42,899 nucleotides of DNA from an uncultured bacterium (GTDB lineage Bacteria > Patescibacteriota > Minisyncoccia > Phycocordibacterales > UBA2100), in assembly GCA_903854215.1 (NCBI GenBank), contig CAINVT010000008.1:1-42899 (forward strand). The letters run 5' to 3'. A program made the position numbers and the translations under genes. Shown piece by piece: positions 27,336-36,751 of this stretch (positions within the stretch are counted from its first letter, which is position 1; each line of letters starts with the position of its first letter). Below the pieces are notes generated by a model that worked only from the letters and a program-made list of their open reading frames with translations, ran no database searches and was not told where the DNA came from.

Positions 27336-28349
27336 TTATATCCCCAATGACGGTGTCTTCGGCACTTCCAATCCGATATGTTCATACCCACGCGCCGTAA
27401 TGATGCGCCCGCGGGGAGTTCGTTCGATGAGACCGCCCTGCATGAGGTAGGGCTCGTTTACTTCCTCAACGGTTGCTTCTTCTTCACTGAGTGCGGCGGC
27501 GATCGTCTTGAGGCCGACCGGACCGCCATGGAATTTGTCGGCTATGACGGTGAGAATATCGCGATCGGTTTGATTGAGACCGAGCTCGTCAATCTCAAGA
27601 AGCGCGAGCGCCTTCTTGACCGTCTTCACATCGAGCGCCTCTTCGTTCACCTCGGCGAAGTCACGCGCACGTTTCACTAAGTAATTCGCGGTGCGCGGTG
27701 TTGCACGAGATCGGCGTGCGATCTCATGCAAGGAATCATTTCCGATCTCGATGCCGAGAATCTTCGCAGAACGACGGAGGATCTCGGTGAGCTCATCTTC
27801 CGAGTAATATTGCAGACGAAAGGTGCCGCCGGAAAAACGACTGCGAAGCGGCGCGGAGAGCATCGAGATGCGCGTCGTTGCGGCGATCAAGGTGAACGGT
27901 GGAAGTTCTAGTTGCACGGTGCGGGCAGCCGGACCTTTGCCGATGACGATATCAAGAACACCCGCTTCCATAGCAGGGTAGAGGACCTCTTCGATGGTAC
28001 GGTTCAAACGGTGGATTTCGTCTATAAAAAGCACATCACCCGGCGCGAGGTTGGTCAGGATCGATGCGAGATCACCAACGCGTTCAATAGCAGGACCGGA
28101 GGTCGCACGCAGTGAAGTACCGATCTCTTTGGTGATGAGATGCGCGAGGGTCGTTTTACCCAAGCCCGGTGGGCCATAGAGCAAAATATGTTCCGCCTGA
28201 TGATTGCGGCCGCGCGCAGCGGTCAAAAGGATGCGCAGATTCTCTTTAATCGTCGGTTGACCGACATATTGTTCCCACGAATCAGGTCGAAGTGCCTGGT
28301 CGAGCGAGCGCGGACTCTTTTCTATTGTGTGTTTTTCTGATTGTGCCAT
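27336..28349 (-). CDS. ruvB: Holliday junction branch migration helicase RuvB
   Basis: LLYGPPGLGKTTLAHLI; LFIDEIHRLNRTIEEVLYPAMEAG. Confidence 0.96.
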   Translation of the reverse strand: MAQSEKHTIEKSPRSLDQALRPDSWEQYVGQPTIKENLRILLTAARGRNHQAEHILLYGPPGLGKTTLAHLITKEIGTSLRATSGPAIERVGDLASILTNLAPGDVLFIDEIHRLNRTIEEVLYPAMEAGVLDIVIGKGPAARTVQLELPPFTLIAATTRISMLSAPLRSRFSGGTFRLQYYSEDELTEILRRSAKILGIEIGNDSLHEIARRSRATPRTANYLVKRARDFAEVNEEALDVKTVKKALALLEIDELGLNQTDRDILTVIADKFHGGPVGLKTIAAALSEEEATVEEVNEPYLMQGGLIERTPRGRIITARGYEHIGLEVPKTPSLGI

Positions 28350-28515
28350 AGATGGTCGGCTCGTCTGCCACGTTTGACGTGGGGGACGGGGCAACGTGTA
28401 GGGTATTGACTTTTCAATACCATATGCTATACTCCCGCAAGTTCTAATCCTATCGTATCTGAATCATATTTTTCGACGGCCGCCTTCGTCACGTCAAACG
28501 TGACTTCGGCGAGCC

Positions 28516-28657
28516 GACGGCGACATGATTCTCTTAGCAAACGTACCTTTATCGAGGACGGATGCGGTGTACTGGCATAGCCTGTATTACTGCTCCTATC
28601 CTTAGATCCCGGTGCACCTTTCCATGAAAGTCTTGCTAAGAGAATCATGTCGCCGTC
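28516..28657. repeat. 25-bp perfect inverted repeat (28516-28540 / 28633-28657) enclosing 92 nt
   Basis: gacggcgacatgattctcttagcaa ... ttgctaagagaatcatgtcgccgtc. Confidence 0.88.
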
Positions 28658-28819
28658 CTTGCCCCTCATAGCTCGTAAGGGCGACGTAGGTTTTTTCATT
28701 TTTACCTCTTCCTTCAGCGTATCACTCGCAGACGAATTGCAAACTGTCCCCGCTGTGAATAGTGTTGCGTATTCTCAGCGACAGGTTGTCACTTTCTTCA
28801 ATGTTGCCGATGGGTTTTC

Positions 28820-30517
28820 CTATCCGTTTATTCCATCAAGCATCGTCTCGTCGTTGAGATCGACGACACGTGACAGTTCCTCAAAAGAGGTGACACCTTG
28901 CAGTATCTTTACGGCGCCATCCTGTGACATGCGGCGGATTTGTTGTGCGCGCGCTGCTTTCCATATCTCACGTTCGCTCGAGGTGGTGCGGATCGCATCC
29001 TCGATCGCATGATCCATGGTGATGACCTCCACCACGGCGATACGCCCCTTGTATCCGAGACCACCGCACTTTTCACAGCCCTTCGGGATCCACATCGTCG
29101 TGCGATTTTCGGGGAGTTCATCGGCATGCGGGATATTTTTCAACAAGAGATCCATCGTCGCTCGCTGCTCGCCCATGATCGGCGTCGCGACGCGGCAATG
29201 CGGACAGAGGCGACGTACGAGACGTTGTGCCATCGCAACGGTGAGGGATGCGGCGAGTATGTCGGCACTGATACCCATATCGATCAGACGGGGGAAGGTG
29301 CCGGCGGCGTCATTGGTGTGCAAGGTGGAGAACACGAGGTGGCCGGTAAGCGATGCTTGTACGGCGGTCGACGCCACTTCGGCATCGCGGATTTCGCCGA
29401 CCATGATCACATCCGGATCTTGGCGTAGTGTACTGCGCAGACCGAGTGCGAATGTATAATCTTTCGATACCTGTGTTTGAACGACGCCGGGCAGGTGGTA
29501 TTCGATCGGGTCTTCGATGGTGACTACTTTAATGTCCGACGTCGATACCTGGCGGAGGAATGCGTACAGCGTCGTCGTCTTACCACTTCCGGTCGGTCCG
29601 GTGTTGAGAATCATGCCGTTCGGTTTTGCGATCTCATGCTGGAAAAGCGCCATGAGATATTTGTCGAAGCCAAGTGCTTCCATCGGAAGGGCAATCGTTG
29701 TCGGATCAAGGACGCGCATGACGATCGTCTCTGCGTAAGCACCCGGCAATACTGAGGTACGGATCTCGATCTCTTTTTGATTGACCACGATGGAGAAACG
29801 GCCGTCTTGGGCTGCATTCTTTATGTTGAGCTTCAAACCGGATAGCAGTTTGAGACGGGATGAGATCAACACATACGTAGGTATATCAAACGTAAGGACT
29901 TCGACGAGAACGCCATCGAGACGATACCGCATGCGTACATTCTTTTCCTCCGGTTCCAGGTGGACGTCGGAAGCGCCCAGAGAAAGAGCACCCGCCATAA
30001 TGATTTCAAGTACACGCGAAATACGGTGTGTGTCCTTGCTTCCTGCATGTGCGTTGATCTCTGCGCGCACGTCATCCATGGTGCGGAGCCGCTGGAGCAT
30101 TTCGACGATCGTGTCGTTCGAGAGTGTAAGGATGCCGGCCTCGGTCTCTGTGGCATATGAAATGTCATGATAGCGATCCCATGCATGTTCGAGCGATGCG
30201 TGAGACACGATATACCGGCGCACGGCGTATCCCATATGCTCGAGATTGCTCACCGTTGTCAATGAGTCCGACCGCTCAGGGGCGCGCATGGCGACGAAAA
30301 GGTTTTTGTTGACGCGATGGAAGATTGCGAGCTCTGATGCGCGTGCCTCTGCCTCGGTGACGAGACGCAGGGCGTCGGTGTCGATCGATTTGCTGGTGAG
30401 GTCGACATATTCGACGCCGTACTTGCCGGCGAGCATCTCGGCGAGCTGCTCCTCTTCGCGGCTTCGCAGCTCTTGGAGGCGTTCCTCGGACTTTTTTTCG
30501 TTGAACTGTGTCGTCAT
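28820..30517 (-). CDS. type II secretion/type IV pilus assembly ATPase (GspE/PilB family)
   Basis: GPTGSGKTTTLYAFL; RQDPDVIMVGEIRDAEVASTAVQASLTGHLVFSTLHTNDA; LCPHC...CEKCGGLGYKGR. Confidence 0.95.
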   Translation of the reverse strand: MTTQFNEKKSEERLQELRSREEEQLAEMLAGKYGVEYVDLTSKSIDTDALRLVTEAEARASELAIFHRVNKNLFVAMRAPERSDSLTTVSNLEHMGYAVRRYIVSHASLEHAWDRYHDISYATETEAGILTLSNDTIVEMLQRLRTMDDVRAEINAHAGSKDTHRISRVLEIIMAGALSLGASDVHLEPEEKNVRMRYRLDGVLVEVLTFDIPTYVLISSRLKLLSGLKLNIKNAAQDGRFSIVVNQKEIEIRTSVLPGAYAETIVMRVLDPTTIALPMEALGFDKYLMALFQHEIAKPNGMILNTGPTGSGKTTTLYAFLRQVSTSDIKVVTIEDPIEYHLPGVVQTQVSKDYTFALGLRSTLRQDPDVIMVGEIRDAEVASTAVQASLTGHLVFSTLHTNDAAGTFPRLIDMGISADILAASLTVAMAQRLVRRLCPHCRVATPIMGEQRATMDLLLKNIPHADELPENRTTMWIPKGCEKCGGLGYKGRIAVVEVITMDHAIEDAIRTTSSEREIWKAARAQQIRRMSQDGAVKILQGVTSFEELSRVVDLNDETMLDGING

Positions 30518-30620
30518 GACACTATTGTAGCGCACCCGCGGACATGCGCGTAGTCGTGCCGGAGTTGCGCATGGGCACCATGTGCGGGGCGTGGGTGGCC
30601 GAAAATGCTACAATCTCGGT

Positions 30621-31055
30621 ATGAAAATAAGCGGTTTGGTCGCGATGGAAGTAGAAGCGGCGCGATTTGCGCAGCAAATCGCGCCGCACCAGGGTGAATC
30701 AGCCCATGCGACCGTCGTTGCACTACAGGGCGATCTCGGAGCGGGAAAGACGACCTTCACGCAAGGAATTGCTCGAGCTCTCGGTGTTGGAGAAAGTGTG
30801 ACGAGCCCGACGTTCGTCATTGAAAAGATATACGAGCTCACGGAGCAGAATTTTACTCGACTTATCCATATCGATGCCTATCGTCTCACTGATGCACATG
30901 AGCTCGAAGTTCTCGGCTGGCATGAAGTTGTCGCTGACCCACTGAATCTGATCATTGTCGAATGGCCGGAGCATGTCGCCGCACTCATCCCCGAAAACGC
31001 GATCCACATTTCATTTGCGGGGACGGGAGATTCGCGTGAAATCATCTATGGTTAA
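30621..31055 (+). CDS. tsaE: tRNA threonylcarbamoyladenosine biosynthesis ATPase TsaE
   Basis: LQGDLGAGKTTFTQGIARALG; VTSPTFVIEKIYE; HIDAYRL; IIVEWPE. Confidence 0.92.
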   Translation: MKISGLVAMEVEAARFAQQIAPHQGESAHATVVALQGDLGAGKTTFTQGIARALGVGESVTSPTFVIEKIYELTEQNFTRLIHIDAYRLTDAHELEVLGWHEVVADPLNLIIVEWPEHVAALIPENAIHISFAGTGDSREIIYG

Positions 31056-33450
31056 GAAGAACAACAACAAGAAACACCTCGTTCTGCTCGATTCGCATGC
31101 GATCCTGCACCGTGCGTATCATGCGTTGCCGGATTTTTCTTCAAGCAAAGGCGAACCGACTGGCGCACTCTATGGACTGATCACGATGCTCCTGCATATC
31201 GTTGCCGACCTCAAGCCTGATTATGTTGTTGCAACGCGCGATTTGCCCGGTGGTACGCATCGACATCAATTGTTCGAAGCTTACAAAGGCACACGCGTGA
31301 AAGCCGAGGACGAACTCGTGGCACAGCTCAGGCGCGCACCGGATGTTTTCGAAGCGTTCGGTATTCCGATGTATCAAGCGCCGGGATACGAGGCTGATGA
31401 TTGTCTCGGAACGATCGTGCATGAATTAAAAAGTCGCGACGACATCGAGACGACGATCGCATCGGGTGATATGGATACCTTGCAGCTCGTTTCACCGTCG
31501 GTCTCTGTCTATACCATGCGAAAAGGTTTGAATGATACGGTTTTGTACAACGGAGATCGTGTGCGTGAGCGATATGGTTTTGGACCGGAGAGTGTCGTGG
31601 ATTACAAAGCGTTGCGCGGTGATCCGTCCGACAATATTCCCGGGGTCAAAGGTATCGGAGAAAAAACAGCGACGGAGCTTCTCCAACAATTCGGTACGCT
31701 CGAAAATCTCTACATCGCACTCGATTCGGAACCTGAATCACTAAAAAATGCAGGTATCAAGCCGCGCATCATTGAGCTCCTCAAAGAACATCGTGCCGAT
31801 GCACAGATGTCGAAAGTATTAGCGACGATCAGTACGGATGCGCCGATCGAGTTCGTGGTGCCGGAGCGACCGTGGCATCTCGCAGATCACCTCGAAACGA
31901 TTTACAAATTGTGTGATGAGCTCGAATTCAAATCACTGAAAGAGCGAATCAGAATGGCTGCAGAAGGAGCACAAAAATCAGTAGCATCTGAAATCACTGA
32001 CGAACGAGCCGCATCACCTATGCCGGAAGTTGATGAAGAAATGCTTTCGGAGACAGCGGTCGCGCTATGGCTTTTACATTCGGATACGACGAATCCAAGT
32101 TTGGAAGATATACTCACTGCACGTAACACCGAAGACTTCGAGGGCGCGCGCGCCGGTATCTTCAAAGACCTGAAAGATACGGGGCGGCTTGCTGAGGTGT
32201 ACGACGAGATCGAGAAACCACTGATTCCTGTTGTTCGACGAATGAATGAGACTGGCGTGCACGTTGATGCGAGTGCTCTCAAAGCTCTTGCAAAAGAATA
32301 CAGCACCGAGCTCGGCGTGATCGCGGGGCGGATATTTGCTGCGGCGGGACATGAGTTCAATATCAATTCACCCAAGCAGCTCGCCGTCGTTTTGTATGAC
32401 GAGCTCAAGATCGTACCGGAGAAACAGAAGAAGACAGCGACCGGCGCGCGCACGACGCGTGAGGATGAGCTTGCCAAACTCGCGCCACTGCACCCGATCG
32501 TCGGGGACATTCTTGCGTACCGTGAATTACAGAAATTACTTTCGACCTACATTGAAAAGATACCGACCTTGATAGCGCAAGACGGTCGCTTGCATGCGAA
32601 ATTCCTTCAGGCGGGGACAACGACCGGACGCATGGCGAGTGAGGCACCCAATCTCCAAAACATTCCCATCAAGACCGATTATGGACGGCGTATTCGTACG
32701 GCATTCGCAGCAGAAGAGGGGAATACGATCGTCGCGATTGATTATTCACAGATCGAACTGCGTATCGCAGCCGGACTTTCGGGTGATGAAAAGTTGTTAC
32801 GCGTATTCAAAGAGGGGGGCGATGTGCATACGGCGGTCGCATCGGAAGTCTTCGGTGTGACACCGAACAAAGTCGATCGTGAAATGCGTCGGCGAGCGAA
32901 GGTCATCAACTTCGGCATTCTCTATGGGATGGGCGTGAATGCGTTGCGTGCGAATCTTGGGGTGGGCGTTTCGCGCGATGAATCGGCGCAATATCTGTCG
33001 GATTATTTCAAGAACTTCTCCGGATTGCGGGAATGGATCGACAAGACGAAATTCGAAGCGGCACAAAACGGCTATACGGAGACCTTGTTCGGACGTCGCC
33101 GCTATTTTCCAGGATTCAAATCATCGCTGCCGGGGATCGTCGCACAAGCAGAACGCATGGCGGTCAACGCGCCGATACAGGGTACACAAGCCGACATTAT
33201 CAAGCGAGCGATGGTTGCTGCCGATGCGCTCATCGAGAAGAATCAGTGGCGGGAAAAAGTTCGCCTCGTTTTGCAAGTGCATGATGAATTGGTATACGAG
33301 ATTATGGAGAATGGTGCTGAAGATACCGCACGTTTGTTGCGCGATGTGATGGAGAGTGCCGCGCCGACTGAACGATTATCAGATGTTCCTATTCTGGCCG
33401 AAGTATCAGTCGGACATAATTGGGGAGAGATGAAGAAGATTAGTCGCTAG
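31048..33450 (+). CDS. polA: DNA polymerase I
   Basis: 5' nuclease N-terminus (LLDSHAILHRAYHAL); polymerase AIDYSQIELRIAAGLSGD, RRRAKVINFGILYGMG, QVHDELVYE. Confidence 0.95.
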   Translation: MVKKNNNKKHLVLLDSHAILHRAYHALPDFSSSKGEPTGALYGLITMLLHIVADLKPDYVVATRDLPGGTHRHQLFEAYKGTRVKAEDELVAQLRRAPDVFEAFGIPMYQAPGYEADDCLGTIVHELKSRDDIETTIASGDMDTLQLVSPSVSVYTMRKGLNDTVLYNGDRVRERYGFGPESVVDYKALRGDPSDNIPGVKGIGEKTATELLQQFGTLENLYIALDSEPESLKNAGIKPRIIELLKEHRADAQMSKVLATISTDAPIEFVVPERPWHLADHLETIYKLCDELEFKSLKERIRMAAEGAQKSVASEITDERAASPMPEVDEEMLSETAVALWLLHSDTTNPSLEDILTARNTEDFEGARAGIFKDLKDTGRLAEVYDEIEKPLIPVVRRMNETGVHVDASALKALAKEYSTELGVIAGRIFAAAGHEFNINSPKQLAVVLYDELKIVPEKQKKTATGARTTREDELAKLAPLHPIVGDILAYRELQKLLSTYIEKIPTLIAQDGRLHAKFLQAGTTTGRMASEAPNLQNIPIKTDYGRRIRTAFAAEEGNTIVAIDYSQIELRIAAGLSGDEKLLRVFKEGGDVHTAVASEVFGVTPNKVDREMRRRAKVINFGILYGMGVNALRANLGVGVSRDESAQYLSDYFKNFSGLREWIDKTKFEAAQNGYTETLFGRRRYFPGFKSSLPGIVAQAERMAVNAPIQGTQADIIKRAMVAADALIEKNQWREKVRLVLQVHDELVYEIMENGAEDTARLLRDVMESAAPTERLSDVPILAEVSVGHNWGEMKKISR

Positions 33451-33529
33451 GGACTAGGTGCTAGTTTCTAGTAGAATACTTTATATGATCGTCGACCGCC
33501 TAGAACCTAGAACCTAGAACCTAACACCT
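33437..33529. repeat. family A inverted heptad pair between polA and holA
   Basis: Left: AGATTAG TCGCTAG GGACTAG GTGCTAG TTTCTAG; right: CCTAGAA CCTAGAA CCTAGAA CCTAACA CCT|ATG. Confidence 0.85.
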
Positions 33530-34174
33530 ATGCTCTACCTCTACACCGGAACCGATAGAACGAAAGCGCGCACTGCCATGCAAGCCGCAGTTGCGCACGC
33601 ACAAAAGGGTGGCGTATCTATCACGCGTATCAATGATGCAAATACACTCGACGATCTCGCGGCGGCCTTGCACTCGGGCGGCATGTTCGCGACCGAACGC
33701 ATCGTTGTCCTGGAAAATGTTTTTGAGAACGATGAGATGCGGGAAGTTCTGCGCGCAGAACTTCCCACGCTCAAATCATCAACTGATCACTTTTTTCTCT
33801 ACGAGGAGAAACCGGATGCTGCGACGAGGAAATTGATCGAGAAATATGCGGAAAAATCCGAGCGATACGATGCGGCAAAAAAAGCCGATGGGGGAACGAC
33901 TATATTTGCACTTGCGAACGCACTGCGGGCAGGAAATAAGAAGGCGTTGTGGGTCGGATATCAACGCGAACTTTTGAACGATGCCGCGCCGGAGGCGATT
34001 CATGGTGTCCTATTTTGGGCAGCAAAGGATATGCTGCTCAAATCATCGGCTGTGGTGGACAAAACACGAGCAAAGAAACTCATTGCAAGTCTCACTGAGC
34101 TGCCGCATGAGGCACGGCGACGCGGCGAAGACCTCGAATATGCACTTGAGCGGTTTGTGCTCGGAAAATTGTGA
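33530..34174 (+). CDS. holA: DNA polymerase III delta subunit-like protein
   Basis: LYLYTGTDRTKARTAMQ...; position after polA; moderate resemblance to HolA N-terminal domain. Confidence 0.65.
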   Translation: MLYLYTGTDRTKARTAMQAAVAHAQKGGVSITRINDANTLDDLAAALHSGGMFATERIVVLENVFENDEMREVLRAELPTLKSSTDHFFLYEEKPDAATRKLIEKYAEKSERYDAAKKADGGTTIFALANALRAGNKKALWVGYQRELLNDAAPEAIHGVLFWAAKDMLLKSSAVVDKTRAKKLIASLTELPHEARRRGEDLEYALERFVLGKL

Positions 34175-34187
34175 TAATATTATATGC

Positions 34188-35537
34188 ATGCGCGTAGCTT
34201 TTGGACTTATTATCCTGCTGCTTATTTCTGTCCCGCATGAATCATTTGCTGCAGTGACCGCTGCGGCGGCACAAGCCGCTTCTCAAGCCGCAGTAGCTGC
34301 CGGAATGCCGCAGGGTGTGGCGGACGGAATCAATTGGGCTGATCCGAAAATCTCGGATGCAATGTGTACCCCCGTGATTCCTACTTGTTATTGTGGTTAT
34401 ACTATGGGGAAAAATGGATGTGAATCCAGTGGTAATAAGTATCTTTGTCCATGTATGGATCCACGTGGAGTAGTAGGAATATGTATGCCCGCCGGGTGCA
34501 AAGCAGTCTCGGCGGCTGGTCTCAACGGAGCGCAATCCGCCACTGGCTCCGGCTCGATGGATTCTCTGCTCAAGGCGGCGGGTGATTTGCTCGGTAAACT
34601 TATGAGTGGCGGTGGCAGTGGTTCCGGAAGCAGCGCCGCGACGCCCGCGACGACTGCTGCCACCACATGTCCGAATGGTTACTACCAGACATCCACACAA
34701 ACGTCTGATCCCTGCGCGTACTACGTCCCAGTCACGACGATCGCGACAAGTTCCATCGACACCAATGCGCTTCTGAACGCACTCAATGCGAGTTCAACCG
34801 ATCTCACAAACTTAACGAATACCAATACGAACACGAATACAAATCTCAATAGCGATCTTTCCACGACGGCTGATGTGACCGGCACGTTTCAATCACCCAA
34901 TTCGCAGACCGGCACCACGACTCCCGGGCTCTCCGGCAGTATCCAGACGACCGGCACCGGCGCGACATTCATCGCTAATAACGTGCAAAGCAACTCCGAG
35001 ACGTCGGCATTCTTCGGCGGTGAGGGTGTTGCAGGGTTTATCGGCAATCTTGTCGGCGGCTGGTGTACGGCACGTCCGTGGGCGAGCGGGTTCATTGCGT
35101 CCATCATTCCACCCGCATTCTTCGACGGACTCTGCACAAAAGGAGGATTCACCGTCGGGGCACCCGCAACGGCCGCGGCCGTTTCATCTCAGGCATCGGT
35201 CACACTTACACAGACGCCGGTCGCCACACAAGCGGCGCGACCACAATCAACCTTACAACAAGCTATTACGCCGACGGCGACCTTGATTCCACCGCGTGTG
35301 GATATCTGGGCCGTACCATCGACGGTACCGCTGGGCGCACGCGCTGAAATCTTTTGGAATACCGAGAACGTTACCAACTGCACCGAGACGTCACCGGACG
35401 GAAGCTTTACCCAAACTTCGCTCTCTGGCGGCGCAGCAACCGTGCCGCTGACCGGTCCGACCACGTTCACCATCTCATGTCTCGATGCGGGGCAAAATCC
35501 CGTGACCGATTATGTGACGGTCAGTATTTCGGGGTAG
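34188..35537 (+). CDS. secreted hypothetical protein with Cys-rich N-terminal segment and Ig-like C-terminal domain
   Basis: Signal peptide MRVAFGLIILLLISVPHESFA; MCTPVIPTCYCGYTMGKNGC...CPCMDPRG; C-terminal beta-rich FWNTENVTNCTETSPDG. Confidence 0.6.
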   Translation: MRVAFGLIILLLISVPHESFAAVTAAAAQAASQAAVAAGMPQGVADGINWADPKISDAMCTPVIPTCYCGYTMGKNGCESSGNKYLCPCMDPRGVVGICMPAGCKAVSAAGLNGAQSATGSGSMDSLLKAAGDLLGKLMSGGGSGSGSSAATPATTAATTCPNGYYQTSTQTSDPCAYYVPVTTIATSSIDTNALLNALNASSTDLTNLTNTNTNTNTNLNSDLSTTADVTGTFQSPNSQTGTTTPGLSGSIQTTGTGATFIANNVQSNSETSAFFGGEGVAGFIGNLVGGWCTARPWASGFIASIIPPAFFDGLCTKGGFTVGAPATAAAVSSQASVTLTQTPVATQAARPQSTLQQAITPTATLIPPRVDIWAVPSTVPLGARAEIFWNTENVTNCTETSPDGSFTQTSLSGGAATVPLTGPTTFTISCLDAGQNPVTDYVTVSISG

Positions 35538-35550
35538 GATAGAGCCGTAT

Positions 35551-35571
35551 TCCGCAGGTTTAACCTGCGGA
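35551..35571. repeat. palindromic element TCCGCAGGTTTAACCTGCGGA (second copy at 24674-24694)
   Basis: Exact reverse complement of 24674-24694. Confidence 0.9.
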
Positions 35572-35591
35572 GAAACTTACAGAAAAGTTCC

Positions 35592-35914
35592 ATGTCATCA
35601 CGTATCAAGAATGGAGTTCGTGCAAAAGATTTTCCAATCGATTCCACACGATCGAACATCTCGAAAATAGAATTAACGACACGATATCCCGAGACGGGAT
35701 ATGCACTCAATACAAAATCGGAGATGGTCGTGTATGTATTAGAAGGGAAGGTCGTGCTTGATCGTGGAAAAAAACACTAAAGAAAGGCGCTGTTGTATTG
35801 GTTAAAAAAGGTGAACGGTATTTTTGGCAACCACACAATAGCGCAACGCTACTCATTTGTAGTACACCGCCGTGGATGCTAGATCAACAGCGACTACTGC
35901 AACTAGAAACTTAA
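35592..35914 (+). pseudogene. cupin-like protein, reading frame interrupted at an A7 run
   Basis: Frame 0 gives ...SEMVVYVLEGKVVLDRGKKH*; -1 frame from A7 (35768-35774) continues TLKKGAVVLVKKGERYFWQPHNSATLLICSTPPWMLDQQ...*. Confidence 0.65.
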
Positions 35915-36744
35915 ATTGCCAGCAAGATCAATGAAACAATACCGGCGAGAATACAGTAGAAGGCAAAAGGCCTGAGCGTTCTTGTTTGAAAATATTTGGT
36001 AAGGTACCGCACGGAGAAAAACGCAGCGATCGCGGCACAGAAGAATCCGGCGATTGCGGGCGACCACTCTCCATGGTGCGTGATGATATGCGGTACTTTC
36101 AATAGAGCTGCGGCAAAGATGATCGGTGTTGCGAGAAGAAACGCGTAGCGTGCGGCGTTGTCGCGAGAGAAACCGTTCGCGATCCCCGCCGTCATGGTGA
36201 CACCGGTACGAGAAAATCCGGGGATCAAAGCGATGCATTGTGCGAGGCCGACGGTGAAGGATTGTGTCCATGTCATACGCGCGAGCTTGCGATCATCGGC
36301 ACCGATTTGTGTGCCGCGTTGTAAAAGTTCCGCGATGAAAAGAATGATACCGTTGCCGATGAGCATGACTGCAACCAGTCGGGGTGCCGCGAAGAGCGCC
36401 TGCAATTTTGTTTGGAATAGAAGGCCAAACAATCCGACCGGTATTGAGCTTACGACGATAAGAAAACCGAGACGCGCATAGACGGTTTCCATGCGTCGAT
36501 TCATGATCGAACGGATCATGTCACGAACGATGCGCACCCAATCGCGCCAAAAGAATACGAGGAGCGCCAACGCGGTCGCGAGGTGAGTCAAGATGACGAA
36601 CGAAAGAAATGCGTCGCTCGACTGGTCGATATTCCAGTGCAAGAGAGCCGGCAATAGCACCATATGACCGAGACTCGAAATGGGGAACAATTCGGACACT
36701 CCTTGCAAAGTCCCCAGAATGATCGCTTGAAAAATAGTGAGCAT
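35911..36744 (-). CDS. uppP: undecaprenyl-diphosphatase UppP/BacA
   Basis: ILGTLQGVSELFPISSLGHMVLLP; ALIPGFSRTGVTMTAGI. Confidence 0.93.
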   Translation of the reverse strand: MLTIFQAIILGTLQGVSELFPISSLGHMVLLPALLHWNIDQSSDAFLSFVILTHLATALALLVFFWRDWVRIVRDMIRSIMNRRMETVYARLGFLIVVSSIPVGLFGLLFQTKLQALFAAPRLVAVMLIGNGIILFIAELLQRGTQIGADDRKLARMTWTQSFTVGLAQCIALIPGFSRTGVTMTAGIANGFSRDNAARYAFLLATPIIFAAALLKVPHIITHHGEWSPAIAGFFCAAIAAFFSVRYLTKYFQTRTLRPFAFYCILAGIVSLILLAI

Positions 36745-36751
36745 ATCGTGT

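Noticed and set aside
28427-28699. 90-aa minus-strand ORF spanning the 25-bp inverted repeat
   Set aside because: Not called as a CDS: spans a perfect long hairpin and lacks recognisable domains; kept only as an alternative under the hairpin finding.
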